A stretch of DNA of 56,962 bases from Odoribacter sp. UBA944 (GCA_002293375.1 DBDA01000046.1:13770-70731); one strand, 5' to 3'. Shown: positions 26,998 to 36,057, counted from the stretch's first letter. Program-made: numbers and translations. The notes: generated from the letters alone by a model not told the origin.

Positions 26998-28605
26998 ATG
27001 GAACGTATGAAATGGATAAAAACAAGCGCAGTGGCGCTCTGCGCACTGCTGTGCGGATGCAACGAAGCGGATAAATTTTCCGATCTGGTGCTGCCGGGAA
27101 CGGTGGAGTTTGAATACGAGACCCACAACGTACCCGAAAATGTGGCGTCGGCCCGGATCCCTGTGCTGCTTTCGGCCGTGGCTGCGAGGGACGTTCAACT
27201 GAGCATCTCCATTGCGAACCGCTCCGACCTTCCGGTCGGACAGATCGCAGCCGAGGGGGTGAACTTCGAGATTCCCGCCAAGCAACTCACCATCCCGCGG
27301 GGGGAAACCTACGGGTATTTCCCACTCTCGGTGGTGGATGATATTGCTGTCAACGAGGACCGTATGTTCGATGTAAAGATCGAAAGCATCTCCGACGGGG
27401 CGGAACCGGCGCGTATCTCACAGGTGTGCCGGGTAGTGATCCGAAACAACGACTTCTGGCCGGAGGTGAATTTTGAAAAGCCCCAATTCGCTGTTCCGGG
27501 GACGGATACGCGGATGGTGTTGCCGTTGGCCGTGGGCGGAGGAGTGATCCGTAACCCGTTCCGGGTAACGGTAACCGTGGAAAGTGTGACCGCAACGGAG
27601 GGGACGGATTTCTCCATCGAACAGAAGGAGTTCACCTTTACGGAGGAGAGCCGGACGGATTCCATCGTGATCAACCTGACGGCCCCGGAAGACATGGCGG
27701 GAGACATGGCCTTCAAGCTGCGGTACGAAGTGAATGAGGCCGGTATTACCGGGACTATTCCCGAAACGGAGGTTGTGATCAAAAAAGTGATCAAGTACGT
27801 CGGTTTCCAGAACCGGATGACCCGGATATTCCAGCGCTATGAAAAAGCGCTCGTACCTATTTCCTTTACCGGATTGAAGACCTCCAGGGATGTTTCGGCC
27901 CGGATCCGGGTGAAATCCGTGGAAGGGATCGCACCGGAAGACATCCTCCTTCCTTCGGAAACCATCACCACCAAGGGGGATACTGTCTCCAATTTTGAAG
28001 TGACGATCGTGAACAGTTTCGAAGGGAACCTGGATGCGGCTTTTGAGTTGGAGATCGAAGAGGTGACGGACGGAGAACTCGGAGCGATCACTACAACCTG
28101 GATACGTGTTGCGGAAGGAGTAGACCTCGACCGTTCCACGTGGGAGGTACTCAGTTATTCCACCGAAGAGCCAACCGGCGAAAGCGGCGGGGCTAACGGA
28201 CGCTACTGGATGATTTTGGACAACAACCTCAACACCTTCTGGCACACCCAGTGGCAAGGGACCGGTTCTTACCCGGCACCACCACATCAACTTACCGTTG
28301 GGTTTGGCGGGCAGGTCATAGATGTTGAATCGGTGAGAGTATTGCGCCGGCAGGCTTCCAACACCAATACAAAAACGGTGGAGATCTACCTTGCAACCGA
28401 CCAGCAAATTTCGGACTTTGTCCTTGTAGGTTCGTTGGCTTTCCCCAACAATACGACCGGGTTGACACAGAATGGCATGACCCTGGTCATGCCCTACTTC
28501 CATTTCAAAGCATACGGGATGCGGGTACGGATGCCGGACAGCAACACCACAAACGGAGTCTGTTCGCTTGCCGAAGTGTATGTCAACGGATTGGTGACGA
28601 AGTAG
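26998..28605 (+). CDS. Surface lipoprotein with DUF1735 repeats and F5/8C-type domain
   Basis: The 535-residue protein has a signal and lipobox (ALCALLCGC, Cys about 21; the second Met at 27007 may be the true start). Residues about 30-150 and 155-265 form two beta-sandwich DUF1735-type modules (VPENVASARIPVLLSAV, QLTIPRGETYGYFPLSVV, FTFTEESRTDSIVINL). A third follows to about 370. The last 150 residues are F5/8C/discoidin-like (MILDNNLNTFWHTQWQG, PPHQLTVGFGG, VCSLAEVYVNGL), suggesting sugar binding. DUF1735 proteins in Bacteroidetes are usually surface glycan-binding partners of SusCD. It is the last gene of the operon, 10 bases after the M60 peptidase. Confidence 0.85.
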   Translation: MERMKWIKTSAVALCALLCGCNEADKFSDLVLPGTVEFEYETHNVPENVASARIPVLLSAVAARDVQLSISIANRSDLPVGQIAAEGVNFEIPAKQLTIPRGETYGYFPLSVVDDIAVNEDRMFDVKIESISDGAEPARISQVCRVVIRNNDFWPEVNFEKPQFAVPGTDTRMVLPLAVGGGVIRNPFRVTVTVESVTATEGTDFSIEQKEFTFTEESRTDSIVINLTAPEDMAGDMAFKLRYEVNEAGITGTIPETEVVIKKVIKYVGFQNRMTRIFQRYEKALVPISFTGLKTSRDVSARIRVKSVEGIAPEDILLPSETITTKGDTVSNFEVTIVNSFEGNLDAAFELEIEEVTDGELGAITTTWIRVAEGVDLDRSTWEVLSYSTEEPTGESGGANGRYWMILDNNLNTFWHTQWQGTGSYPAPPHQLTVGFGGQVIDVESVRVLRRQASNTNTKTVEIYLATDQQISDFVLVGSLAFPNNTTGLTQNGMTLVMPYFHFKAYGMRVRMPDSNTTNGVCSLAEVYVNGLVTK

Positions 28606-28630
28606 TCGTTTGGGTCTACTGAAACAACCA

Positions 28631-28666
28631 AGAGAGGATGCTCACGGAAGCATCCTCTCTTTTTTA
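28631..28666 (+). terminator. Strong intrinsic terminator closing the ten-gene operon
   Basis: AGAGAGGATGCT (28631-28642) pairs perfectly with AGCATCCTCTCT (28649-28660) around a 6-base loop and is followed by TTTTT. It lies 26 bases after the last stop codon. Confidence 0.95.
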
Positions 28667-28680
28667 TCCAATTATGTACG

Positions 28681-28688
28681 TACTTTTG
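28681..28688 (+). promoter_or_regulatory. Putative -7 element upstream of the 28803 gene
   Basis: TACTTTTG fits TAnnTTTG exactly. The -33 position falls in the T-run of the preceding terminator and has no clean TTTG, so this is a half-match. The leader would be about 105 nt. Confidence 0.35.
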
Positions 28689-28802
28689 TATCAAATCGGG
28701 GGGTATGAGGCCGGTTATTCGGGAAACGCTTTGAAAAAAGGAAATTTATCACTACTATTACCAAGTGTTTCGCAAAGCGCCCGTTCCACAACAACCCTGT
28801 AA

Positions 28803-30641
28803 ATGATGAGCATAAAAGAAAAGATCCCGGCAAACCTCCTTTTTTTCGGCTTTGTCCTCTTGACGGCTGGAGGATACCGGGCGGAGTTGTTCGAACGCCT
28901 GGCGGAGTTGTCACTGTTCCTGCCGGACCGGCGTTTTTGGGCGGAACACCTGCTGATTCCCGGAGATCTTCTCCGGTACGCTGGCGCCTGGCTTACCCAG
29001 TTCTTTTACCACCCCTGGTTGGGAGCCGCTTTACTGGCCATCTTGCTCACCGGCATCCAACTGCTGATGTACCAAGCATTCCCTCCCAAAGGGCTTTTCC
29101 GGAACGGCTATGTTCTATCGTTTGTCCCTTCCCTGTTGCTGCTCTTCCAGATACTCCAATTGGATTACGTTATCTTCTATGAAAACCGGGCAGAACTGCT
29201 CTTCTCGCAACCATTGGGACTTTTGGGGGCCTTAGGGATTTTTTGCATCGTCGACCGGATACGCAGAAATACACATAGGCCCGGCATCCGTTTCGGTGTG
29301 TCGACGGCTCCCTTGCTACTCTATTCGCTGTTGGGTTTCTATGCCCTATTGCCCACCCTGCTGCTGTGGATACGGGAGTGGAAAGAGCCGGAAAGAGTGA
29401 GCGGAAAACTGCAGATTGCAGCGGCGGCAGGCATGGTGTTGATCCCCCTCCTCTTTTTCTTTTGCTACGAACGGTTGAGTGTTTTCCGGATCTACACGGC
29501 AGGTACGCACGCATTGTATCAGTTTCAGGGCAGTTGGCGGTTGTGGTGGGCCTATCCCGCCCTCTTCGGGTGGTTGCTGCTGTCGGTAGCACTCTTGTCA
29601 CGCTCCGGCCCTATACAACACTCCTCCCGGAGATCTGTAGAAAAAACGCAACGACACGCTCCGCTCCTTCGTTCTTTACTGAACATCCTCCTGCTGGCCG
29701 TGTGCTGTGTGGCGCTCTTTTTCGGCCCGCAACAAAATCCCAATTTTTATCGGTTACTAAAGGTGCAGCGCGCCTTGCAGGCGGAAAACTACGACGTCAT
29801 CCTGCAACAGACCACCGTTGAGAAGCCGGACCGGATACTCTGGCTTTACCGCAACCTTGCCTTGTGGAAAAAGAACCGATTGTGCGAAGAGCTGTTCAAT
29901 TACCCGTTAGACCTCCCTTCTCCGACAAACACGATCATGCCGGTGCGCATCATCGGCCCCGACCTCTATGCACACTACGGACAGGTCAACCACGCATACC
30001 GCTGGTTGATGGAGAATTCGGTACTGAACGGGGTAAAAGCGGAGTACCTGCGGGAGATGCTCAAAATGTCCGTTTTAAACGGCGAATCCGCCTTGGCCGT
30101 CAAGTATTACAACATACTTCGGCGAACTCTTTTTTATGGGAAACAGGCAGAACAGTACCGGGAGTATCTGTTGCGTCCCGAACGGGTGGCAGAGAACGCA
30201 ACGCTGCAGAGCATTCGGGAATACAGGCCCGATAAGGATATACTGGGAGAGGAGAGTTCGTATGTGGAACCCTTTCTGCTCCGCTCCTTCTGGAACATAC
30301 CGGACGGCTCTTTCCAGACGCTGGAATTGAAGATGAGCGCCGTGTTGCTGTTGAAAAAGGGGGAGCTTTTCCGGGAGGTGCTGGAGGTGTACCGGAAGAA
30401 CAACATGGCACTGCCCCGCTACGTGCAGGAGGCCGCCCTGCTCTTTCTCTCCGTGGATCCGGAGTTCGACATAGAGAGCCTGCGCATTGCGGAACCGATC
30501 GTCCGGCGGTACAACGAATTTGTCAACGTCATGCAGAACCACCGGCCGGAGGAGGGAGCGCTCTCCGCAAAACTCCGCAAACACTTCGGAGACACCTATT
30601 GGTGCTACTTCACTACCGTACAAAACGTAGCCGTTATTTAA
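28803..30641 (+). CDS. Polytopic inner-membrane protein with C-terminal helical soluble domain (DUF6057-like)
   Basis: The 612-residue protein has about eight hydrophobic segments in its first 310 residues (for example PWLGAALLAILLTGIQLLMY, NGYVLSFVPSLLLLFQILQL, LNILLLAVCCVALFFG). A soluble, helix-rich C-terminal half of about 300 residues follows and reads like TPR-type repeats (RILWLYRNLALWKKN, MLKMSVLNGESALAVKYYNILRR). This resembles the DUF6057 proteins of Bacteroidetes, whose function is not established. It is followed 11 bases later by the haem-motif lipoprotein, so the two are probably co-transcribed and may work together at the envelope. Confidence 0.7.
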   Translation: MMSIKEKIPANLLFFGFVLLTAGGYRAELFERLAELSLFLPDRRFWAEHLLIPGDLLRYAGAWLTQFFYHPWLGAALLAILLTGIQLLMYQAFPPKGLFRNGYVLSFVPSLLLLFQILQLDYVIFYENRAELLFSQPLGLLGALGIFCIVDRIRRNTHRPGIRFGVSTAPLLLYSLLGFYALLPTLLLWIREWKEPERVSGKLQIAAAAGMVLIPLLFFFCYERLSVFRIYTAGTHALYQFQGSWRLWWAYPALFGWLLLSVALLSRSGPIQHSSRRSVEKTQRHAPLLRSLLNILLLAVCCVALFFGPQQNPNFYRLLKVQRALQAENYDVILQQTTVEKPDRILWLYRNLALWKKNRLCEELFNYPLDLPSPTNTIMPVRIIGPDLYAHYGQVNHAYRWLMENSVLNGVKAEYLREMLKMSVLNGESALAVKYYNILRRTLFYGKQAEQYREYLLRPERVAENATLQSIREYRPDKDILGEESSYVEPFLLRSFWNIPDGSFQTLELKMSAVLLLKKGELFREVLEVYRKNNMALPRYVQEAALLFLSVDPEFDIESLRIAEPIVRRYNEFVNVMQNHRPEEGALSAKLRKHFGDTYWCYFTTVQNVAVI

Positions 30642-30652
30642 AACAACAAAAT

Positions 30653-32149
30653 ATGAAACCTCATATACTATTTATTCTGCTCTTGTGGATACTCCTGCCG
30701 CTTCTTTTCAGTAGCTGTTCGCCGACGATTCCCAGTGATGCAGAGGAGAGTTCGCTGCCGTTGCACATTTACCCCGACTACACGTCGGTGACTCTGCCGT
30801 ACAACATCGCTCCTCTGAATTTTAAAATAGAACACCCGGCAGACGAATACCTGACCGTGCTCCGGGGCGAAAAGAAGGGAGAGATAGTCTTGGACGGAAA
30901 GAGTGTGAGGATCGGTTTGCGGAAGTGGCGGGCATTCCTGGCGGAGAACCGGGGAGCCTCCTACCGGGTGGAGGTGTACCTTCGCTCCGGCGCCAAATGG
31001 CGGAAACTGATCCCCGCCCGGAACTATGTGTCGGACGACCCGGTGGACGAGTACCTCTCCTACCGGCTGATTGAACCGGGCTACGTTCATTTCAACAAAC
31101 TTTCGATCCGGCAGCGGAACCTGACGGATTTTACGGAGAGCGATGTATTTAACAACGAAATCTATGCGCCGGGCGGCAAAAAAGCGTGTATCAATTGCCA
31201 CGCGTACCAGAACTACCGCACCTCTTCTATGCAGTTCCACGCCCGGGAAATTCACGGCGGCACCCTGATTGTGAACAATGGAAAGGTGCGGAAAGTAAAC
31301 CTGAAGACCGGCGATCTGATCTCCGGCGGGGTCTATCCGGCCTGGCACCCACAGAAAAACCTGATCGCCTACTCCGTCAACGAGACCGGACAGGTGTTCC
31401 ACTCACGCGACTCCCAGAAGGTGGAAGTGCAGGACTTGGCGTCGGATTTGATCCTGTACGACGTGGAGCAGAACCAGGTCCGTTATATTTCCAACCGGAA
31501 AGATCAATTGGAAACCTTCCCGGCATGGAGCCCGGATGGGAAGACGCTCTACTATGCATCGGCGCACTATGTTCCGGAGCAGGAGAATGTGTCGATGGAC
31601 ATCATCCTCAATTACAAGAAGGTCCGCTACAACCTTTACAAACGCACCTTCGACGCGGAGAGGCAAACTTTCGGGGAGCAGGAGTTGGTGTTCGACGCGG
31701 CCGCCCTCGGCAAGAGCGCTACGCTGCCCCGGGTGTCGCCGGACGGGCAATTCCTGTTGTTTACGCTGGGAGCGTATGGAAATTTTCACATCTGGCACAA
31801 AAGCAGCGACCTCTGCCTGATGTATCTGGAAAAGGGTTGGGTGACGGAGTTGGAACGGGCCAACAGCAACGATGTGGAGAGTTACCACAGTTGGTCGTCC
31901 AACGGGCGCTGGGTCGTTTACAGTTCCCGGCGGGATGACGGTTCTTATACCCGTCCCTACCTGATCCACTTCGACAACGAAGGTCGGACAGGAAAGCCAT
32001 TCGTGCTGCCGCAGGAGGATCCCGATTTTTACGGCCGGTTCCTGAAATCTTTCAACATCCCGGAGTTTACGGTGGAACCGGTGGCCACACCCATGATAGA
32101 CTTTGTATCCGCCATGCACAACGATCCGGTGGAGGCGAAACTGCAATAA
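30653..32149 (+). CDS. Lipoprotein with PD40/TolB-like propeller and a single c-type haem motif
   Basis: The start at 30653 (MKPHILFI, 498 residues) is preferred over the longer frame from 30599, since it begins a signal with lipobox (LLFSSC, Cys about 21). Residues about 179-183 are CINCH, the CxxCH covalent haem c attachment motif, in a context GGKKACINCHAYQNYRTSSMQFH. PD40-like propeller repeats follow: HPQKNLIAYSVNETGQV, FPAWSPDGKTLYYASA, LPRVSPDGQFLLFTLG and YHSWSSNGRWVVYSSRRDDG. The haem-to-propeller layout suggests a periplasm- or surface-facing electron-transfer or sensing protein. A cytochrome c maturation gene lies convergently 4 bases away, which supports real haem attachment. Its enzymatic role is unknown. 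Confidence 0.82.
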   Translation: MKPHILFILLLWILLPLLFSSCSPTIPSDAEESSLPLHIYPDYTSVTLPYNIAPLNFKIEHPADEYLTVLRGEKKGEIVLDGKSVRIGLRKWRAFLAENRGASYRVEVYLRSGAKWRKLIPARNYVSDDPVDEYLSYRLIEPGYVHFNKLSIRQRNLTDFTESDVFNNEIYAPGGKKACINCHAYQNYRTSSMQFHAREIHGGTLIVNNGKVRKVNLKTGDLISGGVYPAWHPQKNLIAYSVNETGQVFHSRDSQKVEVQDLASDLILYDVEQNQVRYISNRKDQLETFPAWSPDGKTLYYASAHYVPEQENVSMDIILNYKKVRYNLYKRTFDAERQTFGEQELVFDAAALGKSATLPRVSPDGQFLLFTLGAYGNFHIWHKSSDLCLMYLEKGWVTELERANSNDVESYHSWSSNGRWVVYSSRRDDGSYTRPYLIHFDNEGRTGKPFVLPQEDPDFYGRFLKSFNIPEFTVEPVATPMIDFVSAMHNDPVEAKLQ

Positions 32150-32153
32150 AGGT

Positions 32154-33548
32154 TCAGGAATACGTGTGCAGGCTCCCTTGTGCTGAGGGAAGGTAGTTTA
32201 CGCCGTACCAGCACATCTGCAACAGCAGGAAAGAGATTAGCAGCAGGTACAGGGCAAGGCGCCGGGAGGCGGTGCGGTGTTTCTGGAAGTGCATGTACGC
32301 CAAAAAAGCCAACCACGTTGCGGCCGCCCAAGTTTCTTTGGGATCCCAACTCCAATAGTGCCCCCACGCTTCTTTGGCCCATAGGGCGCCGAAAAGCAAG
32401 CCGGCCGTCAGAAAAGCGCAACCGGCAGACACCAACCCGTCGCACAGCTTCATCTTCCGGGAGGTAATCCCGCCTTTTTTGACCCACAACAGGTAAACGG
32501 CCACCAATACGGCTCCCCCCAGCAAGGCGTAGGCAAGCATATAGGCCAAAACGTGCGGGACAAACCAAGGGCTCTGCAAAATGGGGGGGAGTGCCTTGCT
32601 ATGCATTTCAGGCCGAAAGAAATAGATCCCGATAAAAACAGCCACTATCACAAAAACCGTTTTCCAGCGGGAGATGCCGAAGAGGCAAACCGCTCCGGCT
32701 AACAGCATCCAGATCCCGGTGTACACTACCGGCAACCAAGGATCCCGTACACATTCAAATACGCTGATCTCACCTCCTTTTTCCGCTCCGTAGTCGTATC
32801 CCATCTGGTAGATATCCCACCCCACTATCCGGAAAGGTTTGTTTACCTCCACCCAAGCCTCCACTTGTTTACCGGAACGGGTATGCAGGGTAACCTGTGA
32901 GGCATAACGTTCCGGCTCCGCGATCAAACGGTCCAACTGCACGGTAAACGGCAATTCCGCCGCCTCTCCCCTTTCATCTGTCCCTTTCCACTCCGACCGA
33001 CCGGTCGACAGGATCATCTCCAACTGCTGCCTGTCGGCGCTTCCCAAAACCGCTCCGGCCATCGCCAGAAACAACCCCAAATGGCTGAACAGAAACGGAA
33101 TATCTCTCCGCATAAAACGATGCAACCGCTTCAGGATCACCAACCAGAGCACGGTCAGGAACCACCCTGTCAGCAATGCGAAGGGCCAGGAAGAGATCAT
33201 CTGCGAAAATCCCAAGCGGCCAACCCAATCGGTTACCTCTGTTCCGGAAGCGTGCTGGCGGGTCAATCCCATAACCACCGTCAGGAATGTCAACGAAACA
33301 ATCGCGCTTACGGAGGCCGGAAATCCGGCCGTCCAACGAACAAAGGAGTTCCGGGGTTTCCAAAAGAAGAGCGAGGAGAGTAGGAGCAGGAACCCTCCTC
33401 CCGCCAGACAATTCACCGGAAAGGCCAGCGCCCGCAGGTCTGTTTTACCGGCCACCGACTGCAAAAGCACCCCGGTAGCAAACAATCCGGCACATACCGC
33501 AAAATTTATCCCGTATTCCCGGGAAGCCCCTCCTGTCTTTTTATACAT
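32154..33548 (-). CDS. ccsA: Fused ResB/CcsA (system II) cytochrome c biogenesis protein
   Basis: The true start is probably the ATG at 33548 (MYKKTGGASREYG, 464 residues); the frame extends further upstream but that part has no signal or membrane character. An N-terminal ResB/CcsB-like part has several membrane helices and a periplasmic loop (about residues 190-290; ITLHTR-type beta region, WVEVNKPFRIVGWDIYQ). The C-terminal CcsA-like part has FVPHVLAYMLAYALLGG and the WWD-type signature WGHYWSWDPKETWAAATWL, used to present haem to apocytochrome. It is compact compared with the roughly 900-residue NrfI fusions. No nrfH/nrfA genes are in the window, so its local client is likely the CINCH lipoprotein that converges with it. 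Confidence 0.88.
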   Translation of the reverse strand: MYKKTGGASREYGINFAVCAGLFATGVLLQSVAGKTDLRALAFPVNCLAGGGFLLLLSSLFFWKPRNSFVRWTAGFPASVSAIVSLTFLTVVMGLTRQHASGTEVTDWVGRLGFSQMISSWPFALLTGWFLTVLWLVILKRLHRFMRRDIPFLFSHLGLFLAMAGAVLGSADRQQLEMILSTGRSEWKGTDERGEAAELPFTVQLDRLIAEPERYASQVTLHTRSGKQVEAWVEVNKPFRIVGWDIYQMGYDYGAEKGGEISVFECVRDPWLPVVYTGIWMLLAGAVCLFGISRWKTVFVIVAVFIGIYFFRPEMHSKALPPILQSPWFVPHVLAYMLAYALLGGAVLVAVYLLWVKKGGITSRKMKLCDGLVSAGCAFLTAGLLFGALWAKEAWGHYWSWDPKETWAAATWLAFLAYMHFQKHRTASRRLALYLLLISFLLLQMCWYGVNYLPSAQGSLHTYS

Positions 33549-33570
33549 CCATTGCAAAAGTGATACTGTA

Positions 33571-33602
33571 CAAAAATAGGATGTATCTTTTGGAACTGCA
33601 AA
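33571..33602 (-). promoter_or_regulatory. Promoter for the ccsA-like gene
   Basis: On the minus strand TTTG (33602-33599), a 20-base spacer and TATTTTTG (33578-33571) fit the Bacteroidetes consensus. The start would be near 33564, about 16 bases before the ATG at 33548, which supports that start choice. Confidence 0.65.
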
Positions 33603-33618
33603 GATAATTGTACATTTA
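33589..33618 (+). promoter_or_regulatory. Promoter for the DUF4468-rsgA operon
   Basis: TTTG (33589-33592), 18 bases, TACATTTA (33611-33618), one mismatch from TAnnTTTG. It overlaps the divergent ccsA promoter, so the two could compete. Confidence 0.45.
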
Positions 33619-33659
33619 CACCGGAAAAGAGAAGACCAACAAGATAAAATAACAACCGT

Positions 33660-34274
33660 ATGCAACGATTTTTTACCCTTTATATCTCCCTGCAGACCCA
33701 TGCCTGCATTTATTGGCTATTCGCCGCCTTGTTGTTTGCAAATCTGCCGGCTTTCTCCCAGGAAGGGAATCCGTACCTAACCGGAGCTGTCCCCGTCGAA
33801 AACGGGATTGTTACATTTAGCAGAGAGATCCGGGTGCCCGGAGCGACACAAGAGCGTATTTTTGAGCTGGCGGAAGCATGGTGTGGCGCCCGTTTTGTCA
33901 AAATGGAAGAGACAAACGGCAAACTTCTTTATGCCAACAAGGAAACCGGAGAGATCGTCTGCCGAGGAGACGAATGGCTTACATTTGCAAGAACCGCCTT
34001 GGTGCTTGACCGCAGCCAGATCACGTACCGGATGACTCTAATTTGCAAGCCGGGTATGTGCCAGGCCAGGATCAGTCACATCCGTTACGCCTACCACACG
34101 GCCGACAGACCTCTCCCGGAACAGTTCACGGCGGAAGAGCGGATCACCGACAAGTACGCCCTGAATAAAAAGCAAGATAAATTGGTGCGCACCACCCGTA
34201 AATTCCGGATCTATACCGTCGATCTGGCGGGAGAGTTGCTCGGCAGTTTAGAGGAGGCCCTGGCAAAGCCATGA
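33660..34274 (+). CDS. DUF4468 domain-containing exported protein
   Basis: The 204-residue protein has a signal-like hydrophobic segment (about 18-33, ending PAFSQ) and a single DUF4468-type alpha/beta domain: VENGIVTFSREIRVPGATQERIFELAEAWC, followed by ITYRMTLICKPGMCQARISHIRY. DUF4468 is a TBP-like fold common in Bacteroidetes exported proteins of unknown role. Its stop overlaps the rsgA start by 4 bases (ATGA), so the two are translationally coupled. Confidence 0.8.
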   Translation: MQRFFTLYISLQTHACIYWLFAALLFANLPAFSQEGNPYLTGAVPVENGIVTFSREIRVPGATQERIFELAEAWCGARFVKMEETNGKLLYANKETGEIVCRGDEWLTFARTALVLDRSQITYRMTLICKPGMCQARISHIRYAYHTADRPLPEQFTAEERITDKYALNKKQDKLVRTTRKFRIYTVDLAGELLGSLEEALAKP

Positions 34275-35188
34275 CACGGGGAGTGGTCACCAAATCTACT
34301 GGGAGTCTCTGCACGGTGAGGACGGAACAAGGAGAGGAGATTGCGTGCGGCATTCGCGGGAAATTGCGGACGAAAGGGATCCGGTCGACCAATCCGGTGG
34401 CGGTGGGGGACGCGGTTGAGCTGGAAGAGGAGAACGGAGTGTTCCGGATCACCCGCATCGGGGAACGCAGAAATTACCTCATCCGGAAATCCACCAATTT
34501 ATCGAAAGAGTCCCACATCCTTGCGGCCAATGTAGACCAGGCCATGATCTTAGTCACCATTAACCACCCGGAAACCTCTACCGTATTCATTGATCGCTTT
34601 TTGGTGACAGCAGAGGCTTACCGAATCCCGGCTGTGGTCATCTTCAATAAAACCGACCTCTACACACCTGCCGAATCGAATCGGTTGGAGGAACTCTCCG
34701 GCATCTATACGGCCATCGGGTATCCGTGCCACGCTGTTTCCGTCCTCGAAAACCGGAACATCGAAGCGATTCGGCAGGTGCTGCAAGGGAAAACAACGGT
34801 GATCTCGGGAATCTCCGGCGTAGGGAAATCCTCTCTGATAAATGCCGTGGAGCCGGAACTGAAACTGAAAACAGCTTCCATTTCCCTGAGCCACGATACC
34901 GGCAGACACACCACGACTTTTGCCGAGATGTTCACGTTGCGGGACGGGGGAGCGATCATCGACACACCGGGTATCCGGAGTTTCGGAATGATCGATATGA
35001 AGAGAGAGGAGATCTCCCACTATTTTCCGGAGATCTTCCGGTATGCGGCTGAGTGCCGGTTTTACAACTGCACCCACCTGCACGAACCGGGATGCGCCGT
35101 CGTGGAAGCCATCCGGCAGGGAGCGATCAGCGAAAGCCGCTACTTCAGTTACCTCAGTTTGATGGAGGAGGATGGGAAATATAGATAG
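34271..35188 (+). CDS. rsgA: Ribosome small-subunit biogenesis GTPase RsgA
   Basis: The 305-residue length is normal for RsgA, a circularly permuted GTPase that checks 30S subunit assembly. It has an N-terminal OB fold (TGSLCTVRTEQGEEIACGIRG, about 1-70). The GTPase domain shows NKTD (about 125) before the P-loop GISGVGKSS (about 178) and DTPG (about 231), the permuted order. The C-terminal zinc finger is CRFYNCTHLHEPGC (about 261-274). It overlaps the DUF4468 gene by 4 bases and is the second gene of that pair. Confidence 0.97.
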   Translation: MTRGVVTKSTGSLCTVRTEQGEEIACGIRGKLRTKGIRSTNPVAVGDAVELEEENGVFRITRIGERRNYLIRKSTNLSKESHILAANVDQAMILVTINHPETSTVFIDRFLVTAEAYRIPAVVIFNKTDLYTPAESNRLEELSGIYTAIGYPCHAVSVLENRNIEAIRQVLQGKTTVISGISGVGKSSLINAVEPELKLKTASISLSHDTGRHTTTFAEMFTLRDGGAIIDTPGIRSFGMIDMKREEISHYFPEIFRYAAECRFYNCTHLHEPGCAVVEAIRQGAISESRYFSYLSLMEEDGKYR

Positions 35189-35215
35189 GATCGGAAGATT
35201 TTTTTGTTGTGTCAT

Positions 35216-35872
35216 TTAGGAGTCCGGGCAGGCAATCCTTAGAATTTCGTCCGGGCGGTCTGCTATGTATACGGCCCCATTTTCCTCCAACTCCGTACGG
35301 GAGCGGAATCCCCAGGTAACCCCGGTGGAGACCACTCCGCTGCTTTTTGCGGTTTGCATATCAATACCGGTATCCCCGACATAGAGCGTCTCTTTCTGTT
35401 CGGTGCCGGCCAAAGAGATAATTTCGTATACAATGGCGGGGTTCGGCTTGACCGGTACGCCTTCCCGCTGGCCGAGTACGATTTTAAACAGTTCGTTTCC
35501 GAAATAGTGCCGTACCAATTTCCGGGTTGCCTCCTGGTACTTGTTGGAGGCCACCGCTAATACGACTCCCCGGTGAAACAGTTCTTTCAGCAACTCCGGA
35601 ATCCCCGGATAGGGTTTTGTCAACTCCGTTCCGTTTCCGAAGTAGTATATTTTGAACCGTTCCATTACTTCGGCAATCCGGGCAGGATTCCTGTCAACTT
35701 CGGGAAGCGCCCTTTCAATCAGCTTGGCTATTCCGTTCCCGACAAAATAACGGTAGGCATCTTTCGAATGTTCCGGGTAGCCGAATTCCCTGAGGATGTG
35801 GTTGGCACAGGTAGCCAGATCATCGATGGTATTTAGCAGGGTACCGTCCAGATCAAATATAACTAATTGCAT
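35216..35872 (-). CDS. gph: HAD-family phosphatase, phosphoglycolate-phosphatase-like
   Basis: I choose the ATG at 35872 (218 residues) because MQLVIFDLDGTLLNT is the normal HAD opening; the frame upstream of it has no family features. The catalytic DxDGT is at residues 7-11. The cap domain follows (about 15-85), then VLAVASNKYQEAT (motif II), KPNPAIVYEI (motif III Lys) and VGDTGIDMQTAKSSG (motif IV). These fit phosphoglycolate phosphatase and close relatives; substrate choice cannot be read from sequence. Confidence 0.85.
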   Translation of the reverse strand: MQLVIFDLDGTLLNTIDDLATCANHILREFGYPEHSKDAYRYFVGNGIAKLIERALPEVDRNPARIAEVMERFKIYYFGNGTELTKPYPGIPELLKELFHRGVVLAVASNKYQEATRKLVRHYFGNELFKIVLGQREGVPVKPNPAIVYEIISLAGTEQKETLYVGDTGIDMQTAKSSGVVSTGVTWGFRSRTELEENGAVYIADRPDEILRIACPDS

Positions 35873-35959
35873 GTGTTGTACGTTTATGTTTTTTGTCCCG
35901 GGCCGGTCGCTGTAAAAACAGGCCTTCGGCTGTCCGTCGGCGATGTTTGTTTCACGGTA

Positions 35960-35967
35960 CAAATGTA
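35960..35967 (-). promoter_or_regulatory. Putative -7 element for the HAD phosphatase
   Basis: TACATTTG on the minus strand (35967-35960) matches TAnnTTTG, but no TTTG lies at the proper upstream distance. The leader would be about 80 nt. Confidence 0.35.
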
Positions 35968-36025
35968 AGCAAATAACCTTGTTGCAGGAAAAAATCGGGA
36001 GCCCACTGCGATTTTAAAATTTTTG

Positions 36026-36057
36026 TTTCGATTATCGCGACGGATTCATTATGTTTG
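36026..36057 (+). promoter_or_regulatory. Promoter for coaD
   Basis: TTTC (36026-36029), a 20-base spacer and TATGTTTG (36050-36057). The -7 box is perfect and the -33 box has one mismatch. The leader would be about 50 nt. Confidence 0.5.

Noticed and set aside
32180..32467. Plus-strand frame (95 residues) opposite ccsA
   Set aside because: Antisense shadow of the CcsA-like gene with its diagnostic membrane motifs.
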